DNA from: Ovis canadensis
Lineage: Eukaryota > Chordata > Mammalia > Artiodactyla > Bovidae
NCBI RefSeq assembly: GCF_042477335.2
Contig: NC_091247.1
Span: 226,324,001 to 226,388,000 of the forward strand
Direction: 5' to 3'
Length of the DNA stretch: 64,000 nt
In this document: piece after piece, positions 43,249 to 56,200 of the stretch
Layout: each line of letters starts with the position of its first letter
How positions within the stretch are numbered: position 1 is the first letter of the stretch
Position numbers and translations under genes: made by a program
Notes under the pieces: generated by a model
What the model saw: the letters and a program-made list of their open reading frames with translations, nothing else
What the model was told of the DNA's origin: nothing
Databases searched by the model: none

Positions 43249-43306
43249 TACTGCAAGCTTGCTTCCTCCTGTAAAAATACTGCAAGCTTGCTTCCTCTTG
43301 TAAAAA
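43249..43306. repeat. 29-bp tandem duplication
   Basis: Two copies of tactgcaagcttgcttcctc plus ctgtaaaaa (43249-43277, 43278-43306), differing by one base. Confidence 0.9.
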
Positions 43307-43345
43307 GGTAAATGAACACACGGTCAGAAGGATATTAAGAACCTA

Positions 43346-43655
43346 AGTGGTGGACTCCCATGGTGGCTCAGTGGATAAGAATCTGCCCACTAACACAGGC
43401 CACAGGAGTTACATCCCTGGTCCAGGAAGATTCCACCCGCTGCGGAGCAACTAAGCCCCTGGGTCCCAATGACTGAAACCCAGGCGTCCTAAAAGCCCAC
43501 GCGCCCCAACTCCTGAGCCTGAGTGTTGCAACTGCTGAAGCCGGTGTGCCTAGGGCCTGCGCGCGCAGAAACCCATGCGCTGCAGTGAAGAGGTCCCCTG
43601 GGGCAGCAAAGAAGACACAGGGCTACCGAAATTGAAAAAAAAAAATTTTTTTTTT
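43346..43655 (+). repeat. CHR-type SINE, long form
   Basis: The head 'actcccatggtggctcagtgg' is followed by the extended body and an A-run tail ending about 400 bp before the PNPLA3 start codon. Confidence 0.8.
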
Positions 43656-43699
43656 TTTAAATTTAAACAAAGGACGTTAAGTAGGCAGCTGTAACGTTC

Positions 43700-44056
43700 T
43701 AACTGGTTTAAGCGGTGAAAAGGAACCGGCAAAGAAGCGCTCGATCTCCACCGTCGAGGAGCTGCGGGAACTTCCTCCCCACCCTCACCCGGAGCAGGTC
43801 TTCGCTCTCCTCTCCGCCGGGTGCACACCCCTCCCAGCCCCCCGCCTCCAGGGAGGGCGGGGTGGCCGCGCTGCCCGCCTGGGGCCGCCGGGAGGCTCGC
43901 TCGCGCGGTCCGAGCGGGGCGGGGCCGGGGTCGGTGACGTCGCGCCGGGAATAGCGCGGGCTGCGGCGCCCAGGCCCGTCGGAGAGCCAGCGTGGGCGCC
44001 GGGCGAAGCCGGGGCGCGCTCGGACCCCGGCCCCCCCGCCCCAACCTGCCGCCGCT
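43700..44056 (+). promoter_or_regulatory. PNPLA3: PNPLA3 promoter and 5' UTR in a CpG-rich island
   Basis: The stretch from about 43700 to 44330 is very GC- and CpG-rich and spans the start codon. It has a GC box (ggggcggggccgggg, about 43915-43929) and just after it a CRE-like TGACGTCG (about 43936-43943). No TATA box was seen, so a dispersed CpG-type promoter is likely. In other mammals PNPLA3 is driven by SREBP-1c and ChREBP; no clear site for either was identified by eye. Confidence 0.6.
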
Positions 44057-44243
44057 ATGTACGACCCCGAGAGCGGCTGGAGCCTGTCCTTCGCCGGCTG
44101 CGGCTTCCTGGGCTTCTACTACATCGGGGTGACCCGCTGCCTGAGCGAGCGCGCCCCGCACCTCCTCCGCCACGCGCGCAAGTTCTTCGGCGCCTCGGCG
44201 GGCGCGCTGCACTGCGCCTTTTTCCTCTCCGGGATCCCGCTGG
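44057..44243 (+). CDS. PNPLA3: PNPLA3 exon 1 (coding part)
   Basis: Residues 1-62 plus one base, from [19 protein letters not shown] to LSGIPL; donor GTAGGT. It contains GCGFLG and [16 protein letters not shown] replaces the human HCVGVLSGIPL. Confidence 0.95.
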
Positions 44244-47200
44244 GTAGGTCCCGGGCTCCGCGCCGGCATGCGGCGCGCGCTGGGAGCCGGGGCTGGAAGC
44301 GGGCCCTGCGGGGGTAAACCCGGGCTCTCCCCCAAACAGTTGCTTCCTCCAGTGCATCTTTTTTTTGCCCGGCTTCAGGGAGCCCTGAAAGCGGGGCGTG
44401 GAAACCCGGAGCGCATCCTCTTCTCAATTCCCTTTTGGCGCCCGGGCTTGGAGGAAGCCCCCTTCTCCACTCCGGGACTGAGAGCCTGGTGGTCTTGGAG
44501 CGACGGGGAGGAGGGAGCATGACGGGGTCGGGGGAGCGGAGTTCCCATTTGCCCTGTGTGCGGCCAGGAGGGAGATCTGGGGCTCTGTCCCAGGCAGGGA
44601 TGGGTACCTTCTTCCCTCTGGGGACTCGAGGGGCTGAGACACCCCCCTCTCCACCGCCCCCGAGGGCCTTTGAACTCCGCCCAACCCTGGGGACTGGGGG
44701 GCGCCTGGGTGCCTCTCAGGTAGAAGGCAGCTTGCTGGTTTGGGGTGAAAGGGGGTTGAGGAGAGATGTTTTGGGGAGAGGAGAGGAATTAGCAAAGTTG
44801 TCTCCTCTCCTCCTTTCCTGGTGTTTGAGACCCTTTTGGGGACTGGACAGTTCCATCCCATCCTCCCCACCACGTCCCTGCACAGTGCCCTGGAAACAGG
44901 TCCTGGGTGTTTGAATCTTGTCCTAGTGAAGGTCTCCGTCCACGTGGGGACTGGAGGGAGGGGAGGACCGAGGCTGGTGGCCAGCGGGCCTGAATTACTA
45001 GGGCCTGGCATCCTTGGCCTGTGGTTCTGGCCAGGGAGCAGAGCCTGGAGCGAGTGAGGCTGTTGGCGCCCACACTGGGCGATAGAGCTTCTTTTCACCG
45101 GCCCCTGTTTTACTGGGCTTCCTCAACAGTTTACTTTTTGCTCTACCCGGGGACAGCTGTGTTGGGCACTGCCAGCAGGAAGTGACTGTTCCTGGAGGCC
45201 AGGAATCCCTTGCCAGTACTCACAGCCCTGCCATTGGATAGGATCAGTGAGCAGACCCTGGGCTGACTGCGAGGTGGGGGTTGGGAGAGGCCACGCTGGC
45301 AACCGTCTCCATTGAGAGGGAGAGGGGCAAAGAGCAGGAAGCGTGACCTCAGGGGTGACTAGACTGGACACACAGACAGTCTGCACACCTTGGACTTGAG
45401 CTGTGATAAAAGCCAACCCTTGTGACCTGGAGACATCCACGCAGTCAAATGTTTCATTGATTCAGATGCACAGACCCCAGCACCAGAAGTCGGCCGACTC
45501 CAGCTTGGAGGAGGTTCACAGGTAGAGGACAGGTGTAGTGGGGGGGCTGGGCTTGCAGAGGGAGGCTCGGGACCACCAAGGCCCCCGAAAGGGTCTGGAG
45601 GTTTTGGCAAGAACTGCTCCTCAGGGTCTGGGAGCCCTGGTTTTCTGCTTTAACTGCCTCTCTGACTTTGGGGAGCTCCGGGGAGCATTCCCAGGGCCTG
45701 TGGCTTGGGCAGGGTTCCTGAGCACACCTCTCAACCAGGGCTGACCTGGAAGGAGAGCCTGGCAGAACCAAGCAGCTCTGTACAATCGTGTACCTTCTGT
45801 CTGGGCTCAAAAGGGCCACATGTGCAGGGAGAGCCCAGTGGAGTCAGAAGTGGGTCAGGGCCTGCTGGCGTGTCCGGGCCCTCTGTGTCCCCACATCCAT
45901 GGATGACCAGGGCTCGGGCTGGCACTGCCTGCCAGGGCAGTGCAGGCCAGCAGAGGGGGCCAGGGCAGTGAGTGAGGTCAGATGGAGCATGAATGGGCCC
46001 TGTGTCCACTAGACGGTCTGGCAATTGTAGCATTAGAGGTTAAAAGTGTCTTTGGCTCAGATGGTAAAGAATCTGCCTGCACTGCAGGAGACCCAGGTTC
46101 GATCCCTGGGTGGGGAAGATCCCCTGGAGGAGGGCATGGCAGCCCACTCCAGTATTCTTGCCTGGAGAATCCCCATGGACAGAGGAGCCACGAGGCTGAG
46201 TGACTCGTTCCCTTTCCAGAGGTTAAAAGTTAAGTCTCGGGATTTCCTTGGTGGTTCAGTAGCTAAGACTCCATGCTCCCAATGCGGGGGACCCGGGTTC
46301 CATCCCTGGTTGGGAAACTAGATCCCACATGTCACAACTAAGCGTTCTCATGCTGCAACTGGGAATTTGCATGCTGCATCGACCCCTGGGTCAGGAAGAT
46401 CCCCTGCAGAAGGAAATGGTAACCCACTCCAGTATTCTTGCCTGGAAAGTCCCATGGACGGAGAAGCCTGGTAGGCTACAGTCCATGGGGTCACAAAGAG
46501 TCAGACACGGCTGAGCAACTTCACATTGGAAGAACTAGCATGCCACAATGACAATCGAAGATCTTCACACCGTTCCGTGTGCTGCAACTAAGACCTGGTG
46601 CAGACAAATAAATAAGAAAATATGTTTTTGAAAGTTAAGTCTAGTTATTTATGAGGTGCTTCCTCTGGGTTGACCGTGTACAGATTTTACTGTACCTAAC
46701 CTTCTCTGTCTCCAAAATGTAGGTGAGTGTTGTTCCACATTAAAAACATACTGTCTGAGGCTCAGAAGCAGTGATGTAACGTGTTTAAGTTGCTCAGCTA
46801 GTAAGCAGTAGAGATGGGATTCAAACTCAGGTCCCACTCTGCGCTTGCTCTCTGCTCCCTGCAGGGTTAGGCCCATCCATGCTCAAGCTCTGATGCTGTG
46901 GGTTCCTGGCATCTGGCCTTGATGGAGGGATGAAGAGAGGGCTCCCTGGGCCTCTGGAGGCTTGTTCCTTTGGCCCGGGGAGGGGGGCGGGGGTGGGTTC
47001 AAGAACAGCTCTGACCAACAGGATTATGTATATCTTTATTTCCTAGTTGTTATGGTTCAGTCACTAAGCCGTGTCTGATTCTTTGCCACCCCATGGACTG
47101 CAGCACACCAGGCTTCCCTGTCCTTCAGTATTTCCTGGAATTTGCTCAAATTCATGTCCATTGAATCACATGGAAGAAATAAAAGACATCAGTGAAATGT

Positions 47201-50200
47201 GTTTTATTTATCCCAGTATAGCCAAAATATTACCATTTTCACATCTAATCAATACAAAACATTATCCATGAGATAGTCAACATTTTTGTTGTTGTTACTG
47301 TCGTTCTAAGCCCTTGTGATCCCGTCTGTCTTTGACCCATCAGTGTGGACTAACCACATCTCAGGCTCAGGAACCACCGGCCAGATCAGGCAGCCCAGGC
47401 CTACACAAAGCAGAGGGCTGGCAGCTTCCTTGCCATCAGGTTTCTGGTCCCACCAGAAAGCAATTGCCACCTCCAGGGTGGTACATTCCTTTGCATATTT
47501 CTCTCTCCACCCCCACCCCTCCCTTCTTCCCCACCCTGCCCATCCCCCACTTCACCCCTAACCCAGACCAAACAGTGCAGATCCTCATGGACCTCGTCCG
47601 GAGTGCCAGGAGCCGGAACATCGGGATCCTTCACCCGGCCTTCAGTTTGAGCAAGCACATCCGAGACGGTCTCCGGAGACACCTCCCTGACAACGTCCAC
47701 CAGCTCGTCTCGGGCAAGATGGTCATCTCGCTTACCAGAGTGTCCGACGGAGCAAACGTGCTGGTGTCGGATTTTCATTCCAAAGATGAAGTCGTGGACG
47801 TAAGCGGCTCATCTGGGTACTGTCCAGTTGGAAGGGCCATTTTGTTTTGGAAGCAACACAGGGAGGGGCTGTTGTAAGCCAATCTGCCCAATTTTTTACT
47901 TAAGATGCAGGAGAACCTAGCGGGCCGTGATGCTGGTTGGCTTCCTATACCAGAGTGGTGTAAACTGTGTGCCTCCAGCGGGCTGGTCCAGAGCATGTGC
48001 AAACCTGGGGTGTCCCAGTCAGTGTCAGGTTCGAACAGTGTCTCCCTCTCCTTCACGACTTGGTTCATAACCTCCTGCTCCAGGGACCTTACGTGTGTGG
48101 CCCTCCTCCCAACGATGCCTGTTGCTTAATGAGGACCCGCCCAGTGAAGCCCCACAAGGGTGGGAGCGTGTCTTGGTCACCTCTGTCCCCTGGCTCTAGC
48201 ACAGAGAAGATCATTGGTGATATCAACATGCCCTTTGGGTTGGCTGGTATCTTTTGTGAGAATGCCGTGAGAGTCATTTCACTTAACACGGGTCCATAGG
48301 AGCAAGCTGCCTGGCGCATATAACCAGCCAGTGTCGTCTTCTGCTTAACCTTGTTTCTGGGACCGTTTTCTGGATATCCAGCACCTGCGCATTCCCACAG
48401 GAGCCCTTTTCTCTCATTGCAACAGTGTTACGTCATGCTTAATGCTCACTAGCATGGTGAGACGCAGAGCGTGGTCCCCTGGGGACCCGCAGCAGCGGTA
48501 TCTCCTGGGGGTGTTTTAGAACTGCAGGCTCTCAGGTCCCGCCTCCAACCTGCCGATCAGAATCTTAGGGGTGGGGCCCCGAGTCTGTGATTGGCCAAGC
48601 TTTCCAGGTGATTCTGATGAGTGTCAGTAATTGCAAAGCCCTGATCTAATCTCTCAGAGAAGGCAATGGCGTTCCACTGCAGTACTCTTGCCTGGAAAAT
48701 CCCATGGACGGAGGAGCCTGGAAGGCAGCAGTCCATGGGGTCGCTGAGGGTCAGACATGGCTTCACTTTCATGCATTGGAGAAGGAAATGGCAACCCACT
48801 CCAGTGTTCTTGCCTGGAGAATCCCAGGGACGGGGGAGCCTGGTGGGCTTCCGTCTATGGGGGTCACAAAGAGTTGGATGTGACCTAGCACGCAAGCATG
48901 CTGAAATAATAAGTGTGGGGGCAGGCTCATCTTCCTCCATTCAGTAAAGCACCTGCTCTGCCAGCAGCGCTTTCAGGCTTATTGCTGTCCTTGCTTGTAG
49001 AAGGCTTGTAAAGGCCCAGGGAGTGAAAGGCCGCCTGCTCTGGGCCGTGCTGTGGTCTCACTCTCTTTCGTCTTTGCAGGCCCTGTATTGTTCCTCCTAC
49101 ATCCCTCTCGTCTTTGGCTTGATTCCCCCTTCCTTCAGAGGTGTGGTAAGTCCACTTTCAAACTGAGTTTCTGGGAATTCCCTGGTGGTCCAGTGGTTAA
49201 GACTTTACACTTTCATTGCCAAGGGCCTGGGTCCATCCCTGGTCCAGGAACTAAGATCTCGTAAGCATCTTAAAAAAAAAAAAAAAAAAAAGGAAGACAA
49301 GGCACTGGGCTCAGGCACCCTGGACCCCTGAGACCTGTCCCTAAATGAAGAAAGCCTTTTGCCTCTCAGCCTTCAGACAGAGATTCCATAGCTGAACCCC
49401 TTCCAAGCTCTCTTGAAGCAAAACCGACTTCATGTGGGATAATTAGCTGCTTACCTGTAACATAAGCTATTCACATAATCTCCACTTGAGCACCGAAATA
49501 GGTGCCCGGTGGCCTACTTAAGAGTATAAGATGCTCAAGAGTCAATTTACTCACTTAAGGTTTTACTCTGAGGAGCTGAGAGTTTCAATCCTCTCTGCCT
49601 CTGACTCTGTCCATGGCTTTGGGCAGAGGCTGCCGACAGGGCTACGGTTCAACACCCATGTAGACACATGTGGCTATTCCTGAGCACCGGCTCAGGAGGA
49701 AGAGCAGAAGTTGAGGTGTTGGTCCTGCAGGCTCTGGGCTGGATGCTGGGCCGCCTGGCAGCCGCCTTCTAGGGCAGTGGTTGTTAGATAATTCTGTCTC
49801 CCTGTCCCAGGACATCTGGCGACGTCTGGAGACCGGTTAGGTTGTCACAGCTGTGGGAGAAAAGACGAGACGTCCCCATGTCTCAGCAGGAAGGCACTTC
49901 AGAGGCCCTTTCGGTTCACGCTTTAACAGCAGTATGGGCCTCACATTGCAAAGCAACTTGCAGAGGCAGGTTGTGAATAGCCTCACTTATGCCCCGGAGC
50001 TTCCGCCAGACAGACACACAGCTGGCCCTATTTACAGATGAGAAAACCGAGGCCTGGAGCCATGAACTGATCACCTGCGGTTCTCACAGCTCCTGCCAGG
50101 CAGACAAATCTAGAATCAAGTGTCTGCTTTAGCCCATGTTAGCTGGGCCACGTTGACACGTTCCTTTCTTTCTTTCTAACATTTATTTGCTGATTTGGCT

Positions 50201-53200
50201 GTACCAGGTCTCAGTTGCGGTACTCTGGCTCTTCGGGTGGAGCATGCAAACTCTTAGCTGTGGTGTCCCCAGTCTAGGTTCCTGACCAGCTATTGAACCC
50301 GGGCCCCCTGTATTGGGAGTGTAGGATCTTAGCCACCGAGCCTCCAGGGAAGTCTTTGGACACATTTCTTAACTCTTAGATTGAATTGCAAACTGGGAGT
50401 CAATAATAGTGTGCGGTTGCAGCACCGCCGTGGAAATTACCTGCAATAATGCAGCGAAGCGCCCAGCACAGAGCCTGGCACCCTTAAGTATTAGGTAAAT
50501 ATGGGTTGTTTTGTCGTTGTTATTGTCACCTTTGCACTTCCCCTTGGCTGCCCCCACTGTGGTGCACACACGGTCACACCCTCAGCGTCCTCAGACAAAA
50601 CCTGCTGAAAATCAGAGCAGAGTGTTCTTGAGATTCCACTGAGCAAACTCAGAACATTCCTCTAGGACAGTTCAGGCTGGAGGAAAAATTCCACGCGACA
50701 GAGGAGTCATTGGACTTTACAATAGACCTTGAGGGGCCGAGGAGGGGCTGTGTATGTGTATACCAGATGGACTTTGTTGTACAGCAGAAACTAAGACAGC
50801 ATTGTGAGGCACCTAGACTCCAGTAAACATGAATTTAAAAAAATAAAAAATAATTGAAAAAACAATCGCTTGCTTCCCCCCATCTCAACCTTAACTCAAC
50901 TTTCCTGACGTTGGGTTGAGTCCCTTTCTGCCAGCGAGGGTTTTGATGCTGACAGACAGCAACGATATAGAAACTAGTCCTGTGCGTGCACACCAAATCG
51001 CTTCTGTCCTCAAGGGAGGACGCTCCTGATACCTAAGGCATGCCTGAACATGCCCGATGCTCTCCGGGACTCATTGTAGGCCAAAGTGTGCCCTGGCATT
51101 TCGCCCTTCGGAAGGACTGGCTGGGGAAAGCCTCCCAGTTGTGATATTTGAAGGCCCCCCCACCCCCACCATGGGCACCGACAGCTGGGCTATGATGGTT
51201 TGAGCTTTGGGAATCATTCAAGATGTTGGTTTCATAGGTCCAGACTCGATCCAAACTGTAGCAAAACGTGCCTGCCCCAGCCTGGCTTTGGGCACTAGGG
51301 TTGTTCAAGGCTAGGAATACATTAATAGGAGGGCTTCCCAGGTGGCTCAGTGATAAAGAGCCTGCCTGCCGCAAGAGTCTGGGTTTGACTCCTGGGTCAG
51401 GAAGATCCCCTGAAGTAGGAAATGGCACCCCCATTGCAGGTATTCTTGCCTGGAGCATCCCATGGGCAGAGAGGAGCCTGGCGGGCCACAGTCCATGGGG
51501 TCGTAAAGAGTTGGACGCAACAGAGTGCCTGAGTGCTTACTTACCATGGAATATGGGGAAATGGATTCTCACAGCACTTACCCCAAATGCACCTTTCCTG
51601 TGGGATAAGATGCCATTTTTTAAGAGCGCAGGTCCCAGGTTGCCATGTCATTTAAGTCTCCAGCGCTGGTTCTCATTGCCCAGGTGTGGACAGAGAGTCA
51701 GGACCACAGGTTAAGTGTCTTATCCAAGATTGCTCAAGCAGCAGCGGGCCTCTGGAATCGAACCTGTGACCATCTGTCTCCTTTCGGCCCGATCTACATC
51801 ACACCCTGCCCTGAGTGCACGCAGCGCCCCTAGTGGATGTGAGTTACACGGACTCGCCTGGGGGTGCTCCTGACTGGGCCCGGCCACGCGGCCAGGCGCC
51901 CGCCTCCGTGTGCCTCTTGACCCGGGCCTCCGTGTTCCTCTTGACCCGGGCCTCCGTGTGCCTCTTGACCTGGCACTGTTCTGGTGCAGTGCCCACACTA
52001 CACAACAGCACGTGGCAGTCCTGAGTGCCAGCCTGCAGCCTGGCCTGGCACAGAAATGCTCACTGGGGATTTGCTGCAAGAGTTGTTCCAAACAACTCTT
52101 CTCTCACCAGGTCGGCCTGTGGCTCTGAGAAGTCTCTATCCCTAATCTGAAACACGCAGAAAACTCCAGCCCAGAGCTTCTGACAGTGTGTCCTTTTTTT
52201 TTTCCTTCTCCCTTAAAAGCGATATGTGGATGGAGGAATAAGTAATAACATACCCTTCGTTGATACCAAAACGACCATCACTGTGTCCCCCTTCTATGGG
52301 GAGAGCGACATCTGCCCCAGAGTCAAGTCCACGTTCTTTCTTCACGAAGGCGTCACCAAGCTCAGGATGTCCTTCTGCACAGAGAACCTCTACCTGGTGT
52401 TCCGGTCGCTGTTCCCGCCGGATGGCAAGGTGAGGGGGGCTCTGAGTTCTGGGGGTGCTGTTCTCCCCTTTGCATCCCTCTTTGCCAGGGGACTCAGCAG
52501 CTGTTCAGGCTTCCCTGATGGCTCACTGGGTAAAGAATCTGCCTGCAATGCAGGAGACACGGGAGATGAGGGTTCAATCCCTGAGTTGGGAAGATCCCCT
52601 GAGTTGGGGGAAGGAAATGGCAAGCCACTCCAGTATTCTTGCCTGAAAAATCCCATGGACAGAGGAGCCTGGCAGGCTACAGTCTAAAGGGTCGCAAAGA
52701 GTCGGACATGACTGAGTGAGCAGAGCACAGCTGTTCTCCACACTGACTGGACCAACAGCAACAAACCCCATCCTTGAAAAGGGACTCAGCTCAGGGCTGC
52801 CTCCTGCTGGCCACCGGAATCCCCTGGGGCCATTGAACCGGAGGGGTGGGGGTCGCCACTGAGATCCCACTTCCAGGGGCTATGGCTTAATATCCACAGC
52901 CTGAATCCATCTGCCATTGCAGGAGATGCAAGAGACTCGGGTTTGGTCCCTGGGTTGGTAAGATCCCCCGGAGAAGGAAATGGCAACCCACTCCAGTATT
53001 CTTTCCGAGGTTATCCCAAGGCAAATGAGCAAATGAGTTGGACATGACTGATCATAGTGCATCACAGCCTGGGCAGTAGGGTGTTTCCGTGTTTTATGTT
53101 TTTAATTACCGCAATGATTCTCTTTTTAAATTAATTACTTTGGCTCCACTGGGTCTTAGTTGTGGCACACAAGGTCCAGTTCCCTGACCAGAGGTTGAAA

Positions 53201-56200
53201 CCCCCTGCCTTGGGCGTGCGGAGCCTGAGCCACCCGACCACCAGGCAAGTCCCCCAATGATTATTGGCAGCCATGGTCAAGAATTACACTGCGTTTGATG
53301 GCCTAATCTTTTTTTTTTTCCCCCAGCTGTGCCTTGAGACTTGTAGGCTCTTGAGGGATTGAACTTGAGTCCTTGGCAGCGAAAGTGTGGAGTCTTAACC
53401 GCTGGACCACCGGGAAATTCCCTGTTTAATCTGTTTTTGATTGTTGCTATAGTGTGGTGGACCTTACCACCCTAATATAGTAAGAAAGTTGGTAGAATCT
53501 GCGCAGTGACAGCTCTGGGGAGAAAGAAGACCATGCCATACAGCATACGTGACGGCGCGTGCTCACGGGCAGAGATAAGGCTGGACCTCAGCATCGGGTG
53601 CCCGTGTGGTTTGGGTGCAGGGGAGGCAGCCCAATGTCCCATGACAAGCAGATCAGGCCCTGGTATTTGTGAGGATGGAGGCTCATCCAGGGACCAGAGG
53701 AACCAGCTCCTGTCATGCTGGGGTGCCAGCCCAGGCTTGTGCAGAGCGGGTGTCGTTTGAGCGGAGTCCTACCAGGAAGCAGGGCTGCCTTCTCCTGGGA
53801 GCCCAGAGCCCTGTCTGCACACGGCGTCAACTCGGAGCTCGGAGGGCTCCTGGCTCGGCACCTGCAGTCTTCGGGTGCTGCTGAACGGAATGGCGCTTAG
53901 TGACTCTGCCTGCGGTTCACATCACCTGGTTTGTCCACAGGTGCTTGGAGAGCTGTGCCTTCAAGGATACGTAGATGCGCTCAGGTTCTTGGAGAAGAAC
54001 GGTGCGTATGGTGAGGGTGGCAGCCGCGCCCTTTGAGCAAGTTTTCTGTTCAGTCTTGGTCACCAGGGGAGCCGTGCTGGCACCATCACTCAGTGCTCAG
54101 CACAGTCACCGGCCATCTGGCTCGGCCCTGAGAGATAGGAAGTCATTGCCCCCGTTTTACAGATGGAGACATGGAGGCAGCCACGGCCTGCACTCTGGGG
54201 AGCAGAGCTGACCCTGCAGAGGTGACAGCCCCGGGCTCCTTTCCCTGTGCAGTGTCCCTGTCTGCCAGCCGAAGGCAGCTCCTTTGTTTTGTGTTTTGCT
54301 TGAACAATTGTGAACTTCAGTTTGATGAGGAAGGAAGAGAAACGGTTTCTGGGTCTCAGGTGAAGCCATCAGGAGAGCTGCCTCCAGCCAGGTGTGGGCC
54401 ATGCCCACCAGCCCAGCTGTGTTCTGGGGAAAGGTCCTGCCTGGTCTGGGCTGGGGAACTTGGGTTCTTCAAATGTTAGTGTGGAACCAAGCCTTAGTTA
54501 TGTTTCGAGCTATTTTCCCCTAACGGTTGCTACAGTCACTGATCCTCTGAATTAGTCTTTGTCCTAGACCGAGGAGCTGGTGTGGTTCATGGGACACACG
54601 TGTATTTATCTGCTCAGAAAGCGCTTCCTGCATACCTTCTGGGCGCTAAGCAGTTGGCTGTGTGCTTGGGACGCCACAGTGGATAGACAGATGTAGCCTC
54701 TGCCTTCCTGGAGCTTAGTCTTGAGATTGGGGAGGGGGCCAGGTACATAAATAGGAGGCTGACAGGGGGCTCAGTGCCCAGCAGGAGCGTACAGGATGCT
54801 GTGGGTTCAGCTGGGCTTCAGTTAGGGGAAGGGGGGTGGGGTTCTGCAAGGCAGGGGAAAGCAGGGCTCCTGGGAGGATGCGAATCCGCAGTGATGCTCT
54901 GAGGGTGCACAGGCGTGTTCTAGGCGTGGGGGGGTGTGAGCATGAGTGCTGCAGACAGGTAGTCTGTTCGAGGTGGAAAGAGGCATGTGTCATGAGTGGT
55001 GGGGGTGGGGGACAGAGGAACAGATAAGAGGGGGCAGGAATGGGGGTGAATGGAAAGAGGGGCAAGGCTGGGCCTCGAGGAGGTGGAGAGGGGCTTGCAT
55101 CTCACAGCCATAGGGAGCCAGGGAGGGCTGCTGACCCAGGGGTGAGGGCAGGCAGAGGGAGCTTTGCCAGGGCCCCTGGCTGCAGTACAGAGAGGGTGAG
55201 GCCAACATCCTCTGTCAAGGTGGCCACCATGGGCTCGGCTGGGGTCACGGCGGCAAGGGTGGTAGACGGGGCCCGAGGGGACAGGACTTGGAGACGACCG
55301 ACCAGAGATTCCCGAGGAGGAGGACTCAGGGATAAAGTCCTGCCCCTGGCTTCTGTGGCTGGGACCGGAGCAGAGGGCGGTGCTCATGGTTTGGGCCCTT
55401 GGGAGGGCGCGGGTACTGCAGGAAAGCTCGAGAGCCCCATGTGTGGTGCCCTGGGACAGATTTGGGTGGTTGGGCAGGAGGCACTGGGCCTTCCCAGGTC
55501 GCGCTCGTAGTAAAGAGCCCCCTGGCCAATGCGAGAGTTGTGGGAGACACAGGTTTGTTTCCTGGGTCAGAAAGACCCCCTGGAGGAGGGCCTGGCAACC
55601 CACTCCAGTATTCTTGCCTGGAGAATCTCCATGGACAGAGGAGCCTGGCGGGCTACAGTCCACAGGGTCTCAGAGTTGGACACGAATGAAGTGACTTAGC
55701 ATGCATGTACGCAGGAGGCACAGTGATGTCAGCGTTTGAGGTTCTAGAAAGCAGGTCTGGACTGGGATTGAAATTTGGGAGCCACCTGGGAATAAAAGAC
55801 AACGAGGGACCCTATAGAAGTTGCTAGGTGACTTTGGGCAAGCCCCTTCTCTCTCTGGGCCTCTGTTTCCACATCTGTAGCAAGAGGAGTTTGGAGTAAA
55901 TGATGCCGACTGATTCTTAGTAATTCTAAATCCTGGCGTGGGGCTGGGTGCTTGCAGCATGGGTGCTGGGTTTGGGTTTAAGGATCTAAGCCAGGTTCTG
56001 CCTCGGTCAACCTGGCTTCCTTGGGGTTCAGCAGAGGATGCATGGGGGCGGGACAGGTGTTCCCTGGAAACAGATTCTCTGACACATTCCTAAGAGAGAA
56101 TAAGTCCCCGGAGGCTGAGCTGTGTGTCTGTCAGAGGCTGGATAGATGCAAGGGAGTCGAAGTGGGAGGTGTAGCTTGGGAGTGACGCAGGGGGCATGCA

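Noticed and set aside
43550-44335. A 261-codon minus-strand open frame opposite PNPLA3 exon 1
   Set aside because: It lies in the CpG island, is Arg/Pro/Ala-rich with no recognisable domain, and mirrors the coding exon. It is a composition effect.
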